Positions 45,115-54,711 of a stretch of 64,000 nt of DNA are shown in pieces (the first letter of the stretch is position 1; each line of letters begins with the position of its first letter). This DNA is from Hydrogenophilaceae bacterium (GTDB lineage: Bacteria > Pseudomonadota > Gammaproteobacteria > Burkholderiales > Thiobacillaceae): positions 1 to 64,000 of the forward strand of contig JANJWO010000033.1 of NCBI GenBank assembly GCA_024709485.1, read 5' to 3'. The translations under genes were made by a program, and so were the position numbers. The notes under the pieces are model-generated. The model did not search any database. It was not told the DNA's origin and saw nothing but the letters and a program-made list of their open reading frames with translations.

Positions 45115-45848
45115 AAGAGCGCTGGATCTACGGTTTTCACGCCATTCGCGCGCGCCTGCGTGCCGCGCCGGAGTCGGTGAAAGAGGTCTGGGCCGACGAG
45201 GGCCGCCACGACGCGCGCATGAAGGCTCTGCTCGCCCTGATGAGCGGTACCGGCGTCACCGTGCGCATGGCCGACGGCGGCCGGCTCGACAAAATGGTGG
45301 GCGGCGCGCGCCACCAGGGTGTGGTGGCCAAAGTCGAACCGGTCGCCATGGCGCGCACGCTGGATGAGGTGCTGGAGGCTATTGAAGGCGCGCCGCTCGT
45401 GGTGGTGCTGGACGGCGTCACCGACCCGCACAACCTCGGCGCCGTGCTGCGCTCGGCCGACGCCTTTGGCGCGCATGCGGTGATTGCGCCCAAGGACAAG
45501 TCGGTGGGGCTCAATGCCACGGTGGAAAAAGTCGCCTGCGGCGCCGCCGAGACCGTGCCCTATCTGATGGTGACCAATCTCGCGCGCAGCCTCGATGAAC
45601 TGAAGGAACACCGGGTGTGGACGGTGGCCGCGGATGCGGCGGCGGACAAGAGCATCGCCCAGATCGACGCCAAATCCGGCGTTGCCTGGGTGCTGGGTGC
45701 GGAAGGCGCCGGCCTGCGCCAGCTGACGAAGAGGACCTGCGACGAAACGGCGCGCATTCCCATCGGCGGTTCGGTGGAAAGTTTGAACGTTTCGGTGTCG
45801 GCGGCGATCTGCCTGTACGAGACGGCGCGACAGCGGGGGCAAGAATGA
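45111..45848 (+). CDS. rlmB: 23S rRNA (guanosine-2'-O)-methyltransferase RlmB
   Basis: This 245-residue SpoU-family enzyme methylates G2251 of 23S rRNA. The N-terminal substrate domain (WIYGFHAIRARL) is followed by the knotted SPOUT domain: NLGAVLRSADAFG, VLGAEGAGL and IPIGGSVESLNVSVSAAICLYE. The start overlaps the rnr stop by the ATGA pattern, so the two are coupled, as is common in proteobacteria. Length equals E. coli RlmB (243). Confidence 0.96.
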   Translation: MKERWIYGFHAIRARLRAAPESVKEVWADEGRHDARMKALLALMSGTGVTVRMADGGRLDKMVGGARHQGVVAKVEPVAMARTLDEVLEAIEGAPLVVVLDGVTDPHNLGAVLRSADAFGAHAVIAPKDKSVGLNATVEKVACGAAETVPYLMVTNLARSLDELKEHRVWTVAADAAADKSIAQIDAKSGVAWVLGAEGAGLRQLTKRTCDETARIPIGGSVESLNVSVSAAICLYETARQRGQE

Positions 45849-45867
45849 ATCCGAAAAAACAGCCAGC

Positions 45868-45972
45868 CACAGAGAACACAGAGTTCACAGAGGAAAACCA
45901 AGGCCGCTGTGGCAGTGGTGACCCGCTCTCAGGCAATGCCTTCGTGCATCACGCGTGAGTCTTCTCTGTGTC
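45868..45972. repeat. Dispersed inverted repeat family A, copy A5 (divergent)
   Basis: The left arm CACAGAGAACACAGAGTTCA (45868-45887) is opposed by TCTTCTCTGTGTC (about 45960-45972). The arms are shorter and the loop longer than in other copies. It lies between rlmB and hpt. Confidence 0.45.
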
Positions 45973-45991
45973 TAGAAGCGAGGTTTTAACG

Positions 45992-46537
45992 ATGAACGAA
46001 TACGATGCGCGCGACATCCTGCTGGCCTCGGAGGAAGTCGCCGATGCCAAAACCGTGCAGGCCAGCCTGGACCGCCTCGGCCGCGAGATCAGCGACGTCC
46101 TGCACGAACGCTTCCCGCTGGTGCTGCCGGTGATGGGCGGCGCCATCGTGTTCGCCGGGCAGCTGCTGCCGCGTCTCACCTTTCCCATGGAATTCGATTA
46201 TCTGCATGTCAGCCGCTATCGCGGCAAGACCCAGGGCGGGGCCGTCGAGTGGCGCGTGCTGCCCGGCAAATCCGTCTCCGGGCGCACCGTGCTGGTCATC
46301 GACGACATCCTCGATGAGGGCGAGACGCTTTTTGCGGTCAGGCAGAAGCTCGTGGAAATGGGGGCGGCCCGTGTGCACACCGCGGTGCTCGCGGACAAGG
46401 AAATCCAGCGGGCGAAGCCGATACAGGCCGACTTCGTCGGGCTGAAAGTGCCCAATCGCTTCGTGTTCGGCTGCGGCATGGATGCCTACGGCCTGTGGCG
46501 CAACCTGCCCGAAATACGGGCGCTGAAAGAAGAATAG
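45992..46537 (+). CDS. hpt: Hypoxanthine-guanine phosphoribosyltransferase-like protein
   Basis: This 181-residue type I phosphoribosyltransferase salvages hypoxanthine or guanine with PRPP. The PRPP motif VLVIDDILDEGETL is intact, with PVMGGAIVFAGQLLP and DYLHVSRY as the other core segments and FVFGCGMDAYGLWRNLPEI at the C-terminus. GAGG at 45980-45983 fits the ATG at 45992. A GTG at 45968 is open but less likely. Next is a purine-nucleoside phosphorylase that would deliver hypoxanthine for this enzyme. Confidence 0.9.
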   Translation: MNEYDARDILLASEEVADAKTVQASLDRLGREISDVLHERFPLVLPVMGGAIVFAGQLLPRLTFPMEFDYLHVSRYRGKTQGGAVEWRVLPGKSVSGRTVLVIDDILDEGETLFAVRQKLVEMGAARVHTAVLADKEIQRAKPIQADFVGLKVPNRFVFGCGMDAYGLWRNLPEIRALKEE

Positions 46538-46554
46538 AGGAAGGAAGCATCCAA

Positions 46555-47316
46555 ATGTTGGGAATCATCGGCGGCACCGGTCTGACCAAGCTGGCCAATC
46601 TGGAAATCACCCGCCGCCAGGTGGCGCGCACGCCCTACGGCGAGCCGTCCGGCGCGCTCACCGTAGGCCGCATCTGCGGCACGGAAGTCGTCTTCCTGGC
46701 CCGCCATGGCTATGGCCACACCATTCCGCCGCATGAGGTGAACTATCGCGCCAATCTCTGGGCGCTGAAGGATTTCGGCGTGGACCGCATCGTGTCGGTG
46801 GCGACGGTCGGCGGCATCAAGCCGGAACTGCCGGCCGGCAGCCTCGTGGTGCCGCATCAGCTGATCGACTACACCTGGGGGCGCCCCCATACCTTCGTGA
46901 TTTCGGGGGCGAAGCCCGTGACCCATCTGGATTTCACCGAACCCTACTGCAGCGCCATGCGGCAGGACATTCTCCGCGCCGCCGCGCACAAGCAGATCGG
47001 CATCCGCGACGGCGGCGTCTATGCGGTCGCCCAGGGCCCGCGCCTGGAAACCGCCGCCGAAATCGACCGCTTCGAGCGCGACGGCTGCGACATGGTCGGT
47101 ATGACCGGCATGCCGGAGGCCTATCTCGCGCGCGAGCTCGACATCTGCTATGCCGCGATCGGCGTGGTGGTGAACGACGCGGCGGGGCGCGGCGCGTCCA
47201 GGAACGGCATTCGCGAGGAGGACATCATGCGTGTGCTGGACAGCCTCATGAGCCGCGTGCGCATCCTGCTGGAGGAACTGGTCGTGCTGCAGCAGCCGGA
47301 CGCCTGCACCGTCTAA
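46555..47316 (+). CDS. S-methyl-5'-thioinosine (or -adenosine) phosphorylase
   Basis: This 253-residue member of the MTAP/PNP family cleaves a methylthio-nucleoside to free base plus methylthioribose-1-phosphate. It shows [45 protein letters not shown] and [12 protein letters not shown]. Near residue 220 the family's adenine-contacting Asp segment is VVNDAAGRG, as I recall for MTI-specific enzymes, which release hypoxanthine. That agrees with the upstream hpt gene. AGGAAGGAAG precedes the ATG. Confidence 0.88.
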   Translation: MLGIIGGTGLTKLANLEITRRQVARTPYGEPSGALTVGRICGTEVVFLARHGYGHTIPPHEVNYRANLWALKDFGVDRIVSVATVGGIKPELPAGSLVVPHQLIDYTWGRPHTFVISGAKPVTHLDFTEPYCSAMRQDILRAAAHKQIGIRDGGVYAVAQGPRLETAAEIDRFERDGCDMVGMTGMPEAYLARELDICYAAIGVVVNDAAGRGASRNGIREEDIMRVLDSLMSRVRILLEELVVLQQPDACTV

Positions 47317-47321
47317 CCGCC

Positions 47322-47855
47322 ATGGCCGTGCGCGAAGTGCTCAGGATGGGCGACCCGCGCCTGCTGCGCGCCGCGCGCCCGGTTGAGGCGTTCTCCACCC
47401 CGGCATTGCACGGGCTGGTGCGCGACCTGACCGACACCATGCGCCATCTCAACGGCGCCGGTCTGGCGGCGCCGCAGATCGGGGTGGACCTGCAGCTGGT
47501 CATTTTCGAGGTGGAAAACAATCCGCGCTACCCGGATGCCGGCAAGGTGCCGTTCACCGTGCTGGCCAATCCGCGCCTGACGCCGCTGTCCGAGCGGATG
47601 GAAGAAGGCTGGGAGGGCTGCCTGTCGGTGCCCGGCCTGCGCGGCCTGGTGCCGCGTTACGTCAGCCTGCGCTATCAGGGCTTCGACGCCGACGGCAGAG
47701 CGATCGAGCGCACGGTGGAGGGTTTCCACGCGCGCGTGGTGCAGCATGAGGTCGATCATCTGCTGGGCATTCTCTACCCCATGCGCCTGCGCGATCTCCG
47801 CAATTTCGGCTTTACCGAGGTGCTGTTTCCGGGGCCGGACCGCAACGACGGCTGA
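47322..47855 (+). CDS. def: Peptide deformylase
   Basis: This 177-residue metalloenzyme removes formyl groups from nascent proteins. All three motifs are intact: [18 protein letters not shown] (metal Cys) and [13 protein letters not shown] (HExxH-type). It is the def paralogue grouped with purine salvage genes, not with fmt, so it may be a second deformylase. It starts 5 bases after the phosphorylase stop. The 111-base spacer to the FlaF-like gene contains a GGCCTAAAGCCGGCC palindrome-like stretch without a T-run. Confidence 0.93.
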   Translation: MAVREVLRMGDPRLLRAARPVEAFSTPALHGLVRDLTDTMRHLNGAGLAAPQIGVDLQLVIFEVENNPRYPDAGKVPFTVLANPRLTPLSERMEEGWEGCLSVPGLRGLVPRYVSLRYQGFDADGRAIERTVEGFHARVVQHEVDHLLGILYPMRLRDLRNFGFTEVLFPGPDRNDG

Positions 47856-47966
47856 ACCTGCCGTTTTCAAATGACCAGCCGCCGATGAACGGCCTAAAGC
47901 CGGCCGGGATTTGGCCGCTAACACGCTTGCGCGGCAACTTTGTCTTACTTTTTTAATCGAGCAAGC

Positions 47967-48317
47967 GTGACTCCGGAGAACAACCGCCCCCCCTCGATCG
48001 ACATCAAGCGCCTGACCCATGCCGCGGCCCTGCTGATGGCGGTGAACCAGCGCTGGAATGCGCCCGGTCGCGACAAGCTCCTGGGCGAGGCGCTCGAAGC
48101 CAGCCGCCAGACCTGGAAGGACATCCAGCAGGCCTTGTCGGATGATAGTTCCGGCGTGCCGCTGGCGATACGCAACAACCTGCTGATCGTGAGCGTGTAT
48201 GCCGAGGGCAAGCTCGAGGAAATCGAGCAATCTCCGGATCAGGACAGGCTGGCCTCGCTGATCGAACTGACCCGCAGCCTTGCCATGAGCCTGCGCGAAT
48301 GGCGTTCGGCGGTATGA
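47967..48317 (+). CDS. FlaF-like protein
   Basis: This 116-residue (or 125-residue, from TTG 47940) helical protein resembles FlaF, the flagellin-synthesis regulator of alphaproteobacteria. The pattern TWKDIQQALSDDSSGVPLAIRNNLLIVSVYAEGKLEEI...LASLIELTRSLAMSLREW aligns in order with FlaF's W-x-x-L...LP-x-x-LR-x-NLL-x-L-x-x-F. No flagellar genes are in the window. I chose the GTG at 47967. The start is uncertain because no strong ribosome site is present. A small basic protein gene follows 25 bases on. Confidence 0.55.
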   Translation: MTPENNRPPSIDIKRLTHAAALLMAVNQRWNAPGRDKLLGEALEASRQTWKDIQQALSDDSSGVPLAIRNNLLIVSVYAEGKLEEIEQSPDQDRLASLIELTRSLAMSLREWRSAV

Positions 48318-48342
48318 ACAATAAAAATCTAGAGCGGAGAAA

Positions 48343-48561
48343 ATGGATCACATCGACATTGCGTATCGGGCAGCCGAAAAAACCGTAGACGGCATCGGAC
48401 GGGGCGGCGCCATCAAGCCCAAGCGATCGGACACCAAGCCGGTGCCGCAGGAAAAGCCCAAGCCGGAAGGCCGCAAGCCGGGCGGCAAGAAAACCGTGGT
48501 GCCGCGCCGCGCCCCCGCGCGCGGCAAATATATCGACGAGTACGCCAGCCCCCCCGGCTGA
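48343..48561 (+). CDS. Small basic Pro/Lys-rich protein
   Basis: This 72-residue protein has an N-terminal segment MDHIDIAYRAAEKTVDGI followed by a disordered lysine-, proline- and glycine-rich tail (KPVPQEKPKPEGRKPGGKKT). A GGAG-like site lies just before the ATG. The stop codon lies directly beside the convergent glnD stop. The high charge suggests contact with nucleic acids or an acidic partner. It may be cotranscribed with the FlaF-like gene. Function unknown. Confidence 0.6.
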   Translation: MDHIDIAYRAAEKTVDGIGRGGAIKPKRSDTKPVPQEKPKPEGRKPGGKKTVVPRRAPARGKYIDEYASPPG

Positions 48562-51129
48562 TCAGGCCTGCTCCAGGACGCCGAGCAGGTCTCTTTCCAG
48601 TTCCAGCAAGGTTTTCGGATTTTCCAGCATGGGGCCGCGGATCAGGAAGCGGTCTTCCACGCGCTCGCCCAGGGTATGGATCTTGGCGCTGTACAGGCTG
48701 ACGTCGTGCTTTTGGAAAACCAGGGCGATGCGGTGCAAGAGGCCGGTGCGGTCGCCGCCGGTCAGCGACAGCACGTGGTAGCGCCCGCGCTCGTCGGGGC
48801 GTATCTCCACTTCGGGCGGAATCGGGAAATGCCTCAGGCGTCTGGAGGGGCGGCCGGCCGGGACCGCTTCGGGCCGCCGCTCGGGGTCCAGCGCCAGCGC
48901 CAGCTCATGCTCGATGAACTGCAGGAAATCCCGGTACTGGACTTCGCGCTGGCCGTCATCCAGAACCTGGAAGCTGTCGAGCGCGCGGCCATGCCCGCTG
49001 GTGTGGATTTTCGCTTCCACCACGCTGAACTGATTGCGCGCGAAGAATCCGCACACCCTGGCGAACAGGCCCGGCATGTCGGGGCTGTAGACCAGCACCT
49101 GGATGCCGTCGCCGCCGGGCGACAGCCGCGCGCGCACGATGGCGCGGTCGGGGACGGGGTTCCGCCACAGCATGCGCGCATGCCAGGCGATGTCCTGAGC
49201 GTCGAAACGCAGGAAATAGCTGTCGTCGAGCTGCTGCCACAATTGCGCGGCGGCATCCGGCGCGATGCCGTAGAGCGCCAGTTTCGCCTGCGCCTCTGCG
49301 CGCTTTTCGGCCAGCCCGCCGCCCGCCGGCGCCTGCCCGGCCAGGTGCGACTGCACGGCGTTGTAGAGGTTTTCCAGCAGCTTGCCTTTCCAGACGTTCC
49401 AGATCTTCGGGCTGGTGCCGCGGATGTCGGCGACGGTCAATATGTAGAGCGCGTCGAGGTGGCGCAAGTCGCCCATGCGCGCGGCGAATCCTTCGATCAC
49501 CGCGCTGTCGCCCAGATCCTCCTTTTGCGCGGTGCGCGACATGGAGAGGTGCTCCCGCACCAGCCAGGCGACCAGTTCCACGTCCTCGCGCGCCAGGCCG
49601 TGCGCCTTGCAGAAGCGGCGCGCATCCTGCATGCCCAGTTGCGAGTGGTCGCCGCTGCGGCCCTTGGCGATATCGTGAAACAGCGCGGCCAGGTACAGCA
49701 GTTCGGGCTTGTCGAATGCCTGCATCAGCCGCGAGGCGAGCGGATACTCGTGCGAGAACTCGGCGATGGCGAAACGCCGCACGTTGCGCAGCACTGCCAG
49801 GGTGTGCTCGTCGACGGTGTAGATATGGAAGCCGTCGTGCTGCATCTGCCCGGCGATGCGGCCGAACGCCGGCAGGTAGCGCCCGAGGATGCCGTAGCGC
49901 GACATGGCGGCAAACGCCCAGGTCACGCCGGACGGCTCGCGCAGGATGCCGAGGAATGCCTCGCGGTTCCTCGGGTCGTTGCGAAAGCGCCGGTCGATGC
50001 GGGTGCGCGCGCGCCACAAGGTGCGCAGCGTGGCGGGTTCGAAGGCGGTGACCGACTGCCGCATGGCGGCGCGGAATGCGCGGAAGATCGCGGACGGGTC
50101 GGACAGGAACAGATTCGCATCGCGCGCCGCCAGCAGCTTGCCGCGCAGCAAAAATTCCGCGTCCACGGCGGTTTCGGCCAGGGTTTCGCGCATGAAGCGG
50201 GCCTGCAGCACGGGCAGCAGCATTTCGTTGGCGAGCAGGGCCTGCTTGGCGGCGCGATAGTAGCGCTGCATCAGCAGTTCGCTCGGATGGCGGGTCGGCG
50301 TCGCCGCGATGCCGAGCGCGGCGGCGAGACGGCTTTGGTAGTCGAAGACCAGGCGGTCCTCGCGGCGGCGCGCAATCAGATGCAGATGGATGCGCAGCAG
50401 GTTGAGGGTTTGCCGGGTGCGGGAAAAACGCTGCGCTTCCTGGCGGGTAAGCCGCCCCGACTTCACCAGGTTGTCGCGGCCGCCTTGCGCGCCGGCGGCC
50501 CGCACCAGCCACTGGATCATGTGCAGGTCGCGCAAGCCGCCGGGGCTGTCCTTCAGATTGGGCTCCAGGCTGTATGCGCTGTCCCCGAAGCGGTTGTGCC
50601 GGTTTTTCTGTTCGAGCAGCTTGCCTTCGGCGAAGCGCCGCGCATCGAAACGCGCCTGAAATGCGCGCCTGAACGCCCCGAACAGCCGCGCGTTGCCCCA
50701 CAGCCTGCGCGCTTCCAGCAGCGCGGTCTCGATGGTGATGTCCCGGTCGGCCTCGCTCGCGCACTCCTGCGGCGTGCGGATGCTGTGGCCGATTTCCAGG
50801 CCGATGTCCCAGCAGGCCCGCACCCAGGCCTCCAGGCCGGCACGCATGGCCTCGTCCGGCTCGTGCGGGATGAGCAGGAGCAGGTCGACGTCGGAGGCGG
50901 GAAACAGCTCGCCGCGGCCATAGCCGCCCACCGCGGCCAGGCATGCCGTGTCCGGCAGCAGCGCCGCGCACAAGTCGCCCAGCACCCCGTCCACCAGGCG
51001 GGCGTGGCGTTGCAGATAGGTTTGCGGCCTGGGGCGGGCGAGGAATTCGGCGGCCAGCGATTCGCGGCCAAGTTTCAGACGCCGGCGCAGGCCAGGCAGG
51101 AGCGAGGCGCTCGCGGCCTCGGGCGCCAT
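48562..51129 (-). CDS. glnD: Bifunctional uridylyltransferase/uridylyl-removing enzyme GlnD
   Basis: This 855-residue nitrogen sensor uridylylates PII under nitrogen limitation and removes UMP when glutamine is high. Order: nucleotidyltransferase domain with GGYGRGE (68-74) and D80/D82, a PII-UR helical domain, an HD domain (LFHDIAKGRSGDH, about 460), and two C-terminal ACT domains (about 700-780 and 785-855) that bind glutamine. Length is near E. coli GlnD (890). It follows map with the stop and start in TGATG, so translation is coupled. It is convergent with the small basic gene. Confidence 0.95.
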   Translation of the reverse strand: MAPEAASASLLPGLRRRLKLGRESLAAEFLARPRPQTYLQRHARLVDGVLGDLCAALLPDTACLAAVGGYGRGELFPASDVDLLLLIPHEPDEAMRAGLEAWVRACWDIGLEIGHSIRTPQECASEADRDITIETALLEARRLWGNARLFGAFRRAFQARFDARRFAEGKLLEQKNRHNRFGDSAYSLEPNLKDSPGGLRDLHMIQWLVRAAGAQGGRDNLVKSGRLTRQEAQRFSRTRQTLNLLRIHLHLIARRREDRLVFDYQSRLAAALGIAATPTRHPSELLMQRYYRAAKQALLANEMLLPVLQARFMRETLAETAVDAEFLLRGKLLAARDANLFLSDPSAIFRAFRAAMRQSVTAFEPATLRTLWRARTRIDRRFRNDPRNREAFLGILREPSGVTWAFAAMSRYGILGRYLPAFGRIAGQMQHDGFHIYTVDEHTLAVLRNVRRFAIAEFSHEYPLASRLMQAFDKPELLYLAALFHDIAKGRSGDHSQLGMQDARRFCKAHGLAREDVELVAWLVREHLSMSRTAQKEDLGDSAVIEGFAARMGDLRHLDALYILTVADIRGTSPKIWNVWKGKLLENLYNAVQSHLAGQAPAGGGLAEKRAEAQAKLALYGIAPDAAAQLWQQLDDSYFLRFDAQDIAWHARMLWRNPVPDRAIVRARLSPGGDGIQVLVYSPDMPGLFARVCGFFARNQFSVVEAKIHTSGHGRALDSFQVLDDGQREVQYRDFLQFIEHELALALDPERRPEAVPAGRPSRRLRHFPIPPEVEIRPDERGRYHVLSLTGGDRTGLLHRIALVFQKHDVSLYSAKIHTLGERVEDRFLIRGPMLENPKTLLELERDLLGVLEQA

Positions 51130-51938
51130 CAGGCCGCCTGGGCGATGAACGCCGGAGCGTCCGGGCTGCCGGCGGAAAGCGTCAGCACCTCGTAGCCGGC
51201 GTCGGTCACCAGCACCGTGTGCTCCCATTGCGCCGACAGGCTGTGGTCCTTGGTCACGATGGTCCAGCCGTCGCCCAGCTGGCGGATGTCCTTCTTGCCG
51301 GCGTTGATCATGGGCTCGATGGTGAAGATCATGCCGGGTTGCAGCTTGAGCCCGGTTCCCGGCTTGCCGTAATGCAGCACCTGCGGATCCTCGTGGAACT
51401 TGGCGCCGATGCCGTGGCCGCAGAATTCCCGCACCACGCTGAAGCCGTGGCTTTCCGCGTATTTCTGGATGGCATGGCCGATGTCGCCCAGGCTCGCGTC
51501 AGGCCTGACCTTGCTGATGCCCAGCCACATGGCCTCGAAGGTGATCTGCACCAGGCGCCTGGCCTGGATCGAGACCTCGCCCACCATGAACATGCGGCTG
51601 GTGTCGCCGTGCCAGCCGTCCTTGATGACGGTGATGTCGAGGTTGACCACGTCGCCGTTCTTCAGCACGCGGTCGCCCGGCACGCCGTGGCAGACCTGGT
51701 GGTTGACCGAGGTGCAGATGGACTTGGGGTAGGGCACGTGGCCGGGCGGGGCGTAATTGAGCGGCGCCGGCACCGTGCCCTGCACGTTGACCATGTAGTC
51801 GTGGCACAGGCGGTCGAGCTCGCCGGTGCTGACGCCGGGCTTGACGAAGGGCGTGATGTAATCCAGCACCTCGGCGCCGAGGCGGCCGGCAAGGCGCATT
51901 TTTTCGATTTCTTCGGGGGTCTTGAGGGTGACTGACAT
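51129..51938 (-). CDS. map: Methionine aminopeptidase, type I
   Basis: This 269-residue enzyme removes the initiator methionine. The five metal ligands are visible: D in LDITVIKD and D in GDTSRMF, the His in EFCGHGIGA, and the Glu residues in FTIEPMI and QWEHTVLV. The start at 51938 gives MSVTLKTPEEIEKMRLAGR, aligned with E. coli Map. A second ATG at 51956 is open. It is divergent from rpsB, which is the usual map-rpsB arrangement. A 3' overlap couples it with glnD. Confidence 0.95.
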   Translation of the reverse strand: MSVTLKTPEEIEKMRLAGRLGAEVLDYITPFVKPGVSTGELDRLCHDYMVNVQGTVPAPLNYAPPGHVPYPKSICTSVNHQVCHGVPGDRVLKNGDVVNLDITVIKDGWHGDTSRMFMVGEVSIQARRLVQITFEAMWLGISKVRPDASLGDIGHAIQKYAESHGFSVVREFCGHGIGAKFHEDPQVLHYGKPGTGLKLQPGMIFTIEPMINAGKKDIRQLGDGWTIVTKDHSLSAQWEHTVLVTDAGYEVLTLSAGSPDAPAFIAQAA

Positions 51939-51988
51939 CGTCGGGAGCGTTTCCATAAAAACGCATTTTCCCTTGAAACAAGGCGGTT

Positions 51989-52068
51989 GTCAGTTGTTAG
52001 TCGTCGGTTGGCAGTTCACGGTAGCCGGTTCCGGGTTTTTGACTGAAAACCGGGAGCTGAAAACTGAC
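51989..52068. repeat. Inverted repeat in the map-rpsB spacer (family C)
   Basis: The ends GTCAGTTGTTAG (51989-52000) and CTGAAAACTGAC (52057-52068) are near-complementary. An inner stem pairs CCGGGTTTT with AAAACCGG around 52031-52052. It lies upstream of the rpsB promoter candidate and within the map leader region. Confidence 0.55.
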
Positions 52069-52079
52069 GCCCGCCGTTC

Positions 52080-52108
52080 TTGCTAAATTCCTGCCGAATC
52101 AATAGAAT
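52080..52108 (+). promoter_or_regulatory. Candidate promoter of rpsB
   Basis: TTGCTA (52080-52085) and TAGAAT (52103-52108) are exactly 17 bases apart. The leader to the rpsB ATG would be about 120 bases, enough for autogenous control, although no known rpsB leader motif was recognised. Confidence 0.5.
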
Positions 52109-52234
52109 AGCGGTCTTCCTGCGGCCTGGGGCGGTCCCTGGCCGGGAAAATTCACACACCCGCTTCTCCAAGGTGTGCCGGTTGTCGAAGCCGGTGCTGC
52201 GCGGGTGGAGGCTCAACCTTCGAAAGGAATTAGT

Positions 52235-52981
52235 ATGTCCGTGACCATGCGTCAAATGCTGGAAGCCGGTGTGCATTTCGGCCACCAGACCCGCTACTGG
52301 AACCCCAAGATGGCCCCGTTCATTTTCGGCCATCGCAACAAGATCCACATCGTCAACCTGGAAAAGACCCTCCCGATGTTCGAGGAGGCGACCAAGTTCG
52401 TGCGCCAGCTGGCCTCCAACAAGGGCACCATCCTGTTCGTCGGCACCAAGCGCCAGGCGCGCGAGATCGTTGGCGAGGAAGCCACCCGCGCCGGCATGCC
52501 CTTCGTCAACCACCGCTGGCTGGGCGGCATGCTGACCAACTTCAAGACCGTCAAGCAGTCGGTCAAGCGCCTGAACGACATGGAGGCCGCGCTCGCCGAG
52601 GCCGGCAAGCTGTCCAAGAAGGAAGCCCTGCTGCTGCAGCGCGAGGCCGACAAGCTCAACCGCAGCCTCGGCGGCATCCGCGAAATGAACAACCTGCCCG
52701 ACGCCATCTTCATCATCGACGTCGGCTACCAGAAAGGCACCATCACCGAAGCCCGGAAACTCGGCATTCCCGTGATCGGCGTGGTCGACACCAACAACAG
52801 CCCGGACGGCGTGGATTACGTGATCCCCGGCAACGACGACTCCAGCCGCGCCATCCGCCTCTACGCCCGCGGCGTCGCCGATGCGGTGCTGGAAGGCCGC
52901 GCCCAGGTGATCCAGGAACTGATCGGCGAAGGCGACGAGGAATTCGTCGAGGAGAGCGCCGACGAAACGCCGGCGGCCTGA
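52235..52981 (+). CDS. rpsB: 30S ribosomal protein S2
   Basis: This 248-residue protein of the small ribosomal subunit begins [26 protein letters not shown], the family signature (here from M52235), with [18 protein letters not shown] and [19 protein letters not shown] later. AAAGGAAT precedes the ATG. It starts the translation/envelope supercluster that runs to the end of the window. A stem-loop with T-run separates it from tsf. Confidence 0.98.
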   Translation: MSVTMRQMLEAGVHFGHQTRYWNPKMAPFIFGHRNKIHIVNLEKTLPMFEEATKFVRQLASNKGTILFVGTKRQAREIVGEEATRAGMPFVNHRWLGGMLTNFKTVKQSVKRLNDMEAALAEAGKLSKKEALLLQREADKLNRSLGGIREMNNLPDAIFIIDVGYQKGTITEARKLGIPVIGVVDTNNSPDGVDYVIPGNDDSSRAIRLYARGVADAVLEGRAQVIQELIGEGDEEFVEESADETPAA

Positions 52982-52998
52982 TCGCCCTCGTGCACAAG

Positions 52999-53022
52999 AG
53001 AGGGGCTCGATGCCCCTCTTTT
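52999..53022 (+). terminator. rpsB-tsf attenuator/terminator
   Basis: The stem AGAGGGGC / GCCCCTCT with a five-base loop (52999-53019) is followed by TTT. The short T-run suggests partial termination between rpsB and tsf, as known for this operon in E. coli. Confidence 0.7.
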
Positions 53023-53058
53023 CATATCTGACAAGATGGATTTAGCTAGGAGCAAGAA

Positions 53059-53940
53059 ATGGCGGAAATTACCGCAAGCATGGTGAAAGATCTGCGCGAC
53101 AAGACCGACGCGCCCATGATGGACTGCAAGAAGGCGCTGACCGAAGCCGGCGGCGACATGGACAAGGCCGAGGAAATCCTGCGCGTGAAGTTCGGCAGCA
53201 AGGCCACCAAGGCCGCCGGCCGCATCGCCGCCGAGGGCGTGGTCGGCATCTACATCAGCCCCGACGCCAAGCTCGGCGCCATGATCGAAGTCAACTGCGA
53301 AACCGACTTCGTGGCCAAGAACGACGACTTCCTGGCCTTCACCAAGTCGCTGGCCGAGATGGTCGCCAAGCACAATCCCGCCGACGTGGCCGCGCTGTCC
53401 GCCATGGACATGGGCGGCAAGAGCGTCGAGGAAGTGCGCACCCAGCTGGTCGGCAAGATCGGCGAGAACATGAGCCTGCGCCGCTTCGTGCGCACCGAAG
53501 CCCAGGGCCGCCTGGCGAGCTACGTGCACGGCGGCTCCAAGATCGGCGTCATGGTCGACGTGGCCGGCGGCGACGAGCAGCTGGCCAAGGACATCGCCAT
53601 GCACATCGCCGCCTCCAAGCCGGTGTCGCTGTCGCGCGAGCAGGTGCCCGCGGAACTGATCGAGAAAGAGCGCGCTGTCGCGAGCCAGAAGGCCGCCGAA
53701 TCCGGCAAGCCCGCCGACATCGTGGCCAAGATGGTGGAAGGCTCGGTCGCCAAGTTCCTCAAGGAGGTGACCCTGCTCGGCCAGCCCTTCGTCAAGGACG
53801 ACAAGCAGACCATCGAGCAGCTGCTGAAGTCCAAGGGCGCCTCGGTCGCCGGCTTCACCCTCTACATCGTGGGCGAGGGCATCGAGAAGAAGAAGGACGA
53901 CTTCGTCGCCGAAGTCATGGCGCAGGCCGGCAAGGCTTGA
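53059..53940 (+). CDS. tsf: Elongation factor Ts
   Basis: This 293-residue factor exchanges GDP for GTP on EF-Tu. It begins [20 protein letters not shown] with the conserved [12 protein letters not shown], then the signature [10 protein letters not shown] and two core subdomains with [17 protein letters not shown] lies 9 bases before the ATG. Typical length (about 283-295). Confidence 0.98.
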   Translation: MAEITASMVKDLRDKTDAPMMDCKKALTEAGGDMDKAEEILRVKFGSKATKAAGRIAAEGVVGIYISPDAKLGAMIEVNCETDFVAKNDDFLAFTKSLAEMVAKHNPADVAALSAMDMGGKSVEEVRTQLVGKIGENMSLRRFVRTEAQGRLASYVHGGSKIGVMVDVAGGDEQLAKDIAMHIAASKPVSLSREQVPAELIEKERAVASQKAAESGKPADIVAKMVEGSVAKFLKEVTLLGQPFVKDDKQTIEQLLKSKGASVAGFTLYIVGEGIEKKKDDFVAEVMAQAGKA

Positions 53941-53953
53941 GTCGTAACAGTCG

Positions 53954-54673
53954 ATGATGTCGCAGCCTCTTTGCAAGCGCATCCTGCTGAAGCTCTCCGG
54001 CGAAGCGCTCATGGGCCCGGAGGCCTTCGGTTACCATGCCGAGACCCTGGCGGGCATCGTCGCCCAGATCAGGGAAGTGCATGAACTGGGAATCGAGGTC
54101 GCCATCGTGGTCGGCGGCGGCAACCTGTTCCGCGGCGCCAGCGGCGCGCTCGCCGGCATGAACCGCGCCACCGCCGATTCCATGGGCATGCTCGCCACGG
54201 TGATGAACGCGCTGGCGCTGAAGGATGCGCTGGCAGCGGCCGGCGTCGAGACGCGGGTGCAGACCGCGGTCAGCATCGGCCACGTCGGCGAGCCGTTCGA
54301 GCGCGATGCCGCGGTGCGGCATTTGCAGGCCGGGCGCGTGGTGATCTTCGGCGGCGGCACCGGCAACCCCTTCTTCACCACCGACACCGCTTCAGCCCTG
54401 CGCGGCGCGGAAATCGGCGCCGATCTCATGCTCAAGGCAACCAAGGTGGACGGCGTCTACACCGCCGATCCGAAGAAGGACCCCAAGGCGACGCGCTTCG
54501 ATACGCTGAGCTTCGACGAGGCCATCGCCAGGAACCTCGGCGTGCTCGATACCGCCGCCTTCGCCCTGTGCCGCGAGCAAGGGCTGCCGCTCGCCGTGTT
54601 CAGCATCTTCAAGCCGGGCGCGCTGAAAAGAGTCGTCATGGGCGAGAACGAAGGCACGCGGGTAACGATCTAA
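53954..54673 (+). CDS. pyrH: Uridylate kinase
   Basis: This 239-residue hexameric enzyme phosphorylates UMP to UDP. It shows [14 protein letters not shown] at the start, [10 protein letters not shown], the [11 protein letters not shown] segment and [15 protein letters not shown]. Two adjacent ATG codons (53954, 53957) are possible starts; the ribosome site is weak. Position tsf-pyrH-frr is standard. Confidence 0.97.
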   Translation: MMSQPLCKRILLKLSGEALMGPEAFGYHAETLAGIVAQIREVHELGIEVAIVVGGGNLFRGASGALAGMNRATADSMGMLATVMNALALKDALAAAGVETRVQTAVSIGHVGEPFERDAAVRHLQAGRVVIFGGGTGNPFFTTDTASALRGAEIGADLMLKATKVDGVYTADPKKDPKATRFDTLSFDEAIARNLGVLDTAAFALCREQGLPLAVFSIFKPGALKRVVMGENEGTRVTI

Positions 54674-54711
54674 GTTAGCCGATCCAAGCAGTCAAATTCA
54701 AGGAGACAGTC

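Noticed and set aside
48676-51195. 839-residue open frame on the plus strand
   Set aside because: It is the antisense shadow of glnD, whose motifs and domain order on the minus strand are clear.
52109-52234. Riboswitch upstream of rpsB
   Set aside because: No recognised ligand-binding core was seen; only a protein-regulated leader is plausible.
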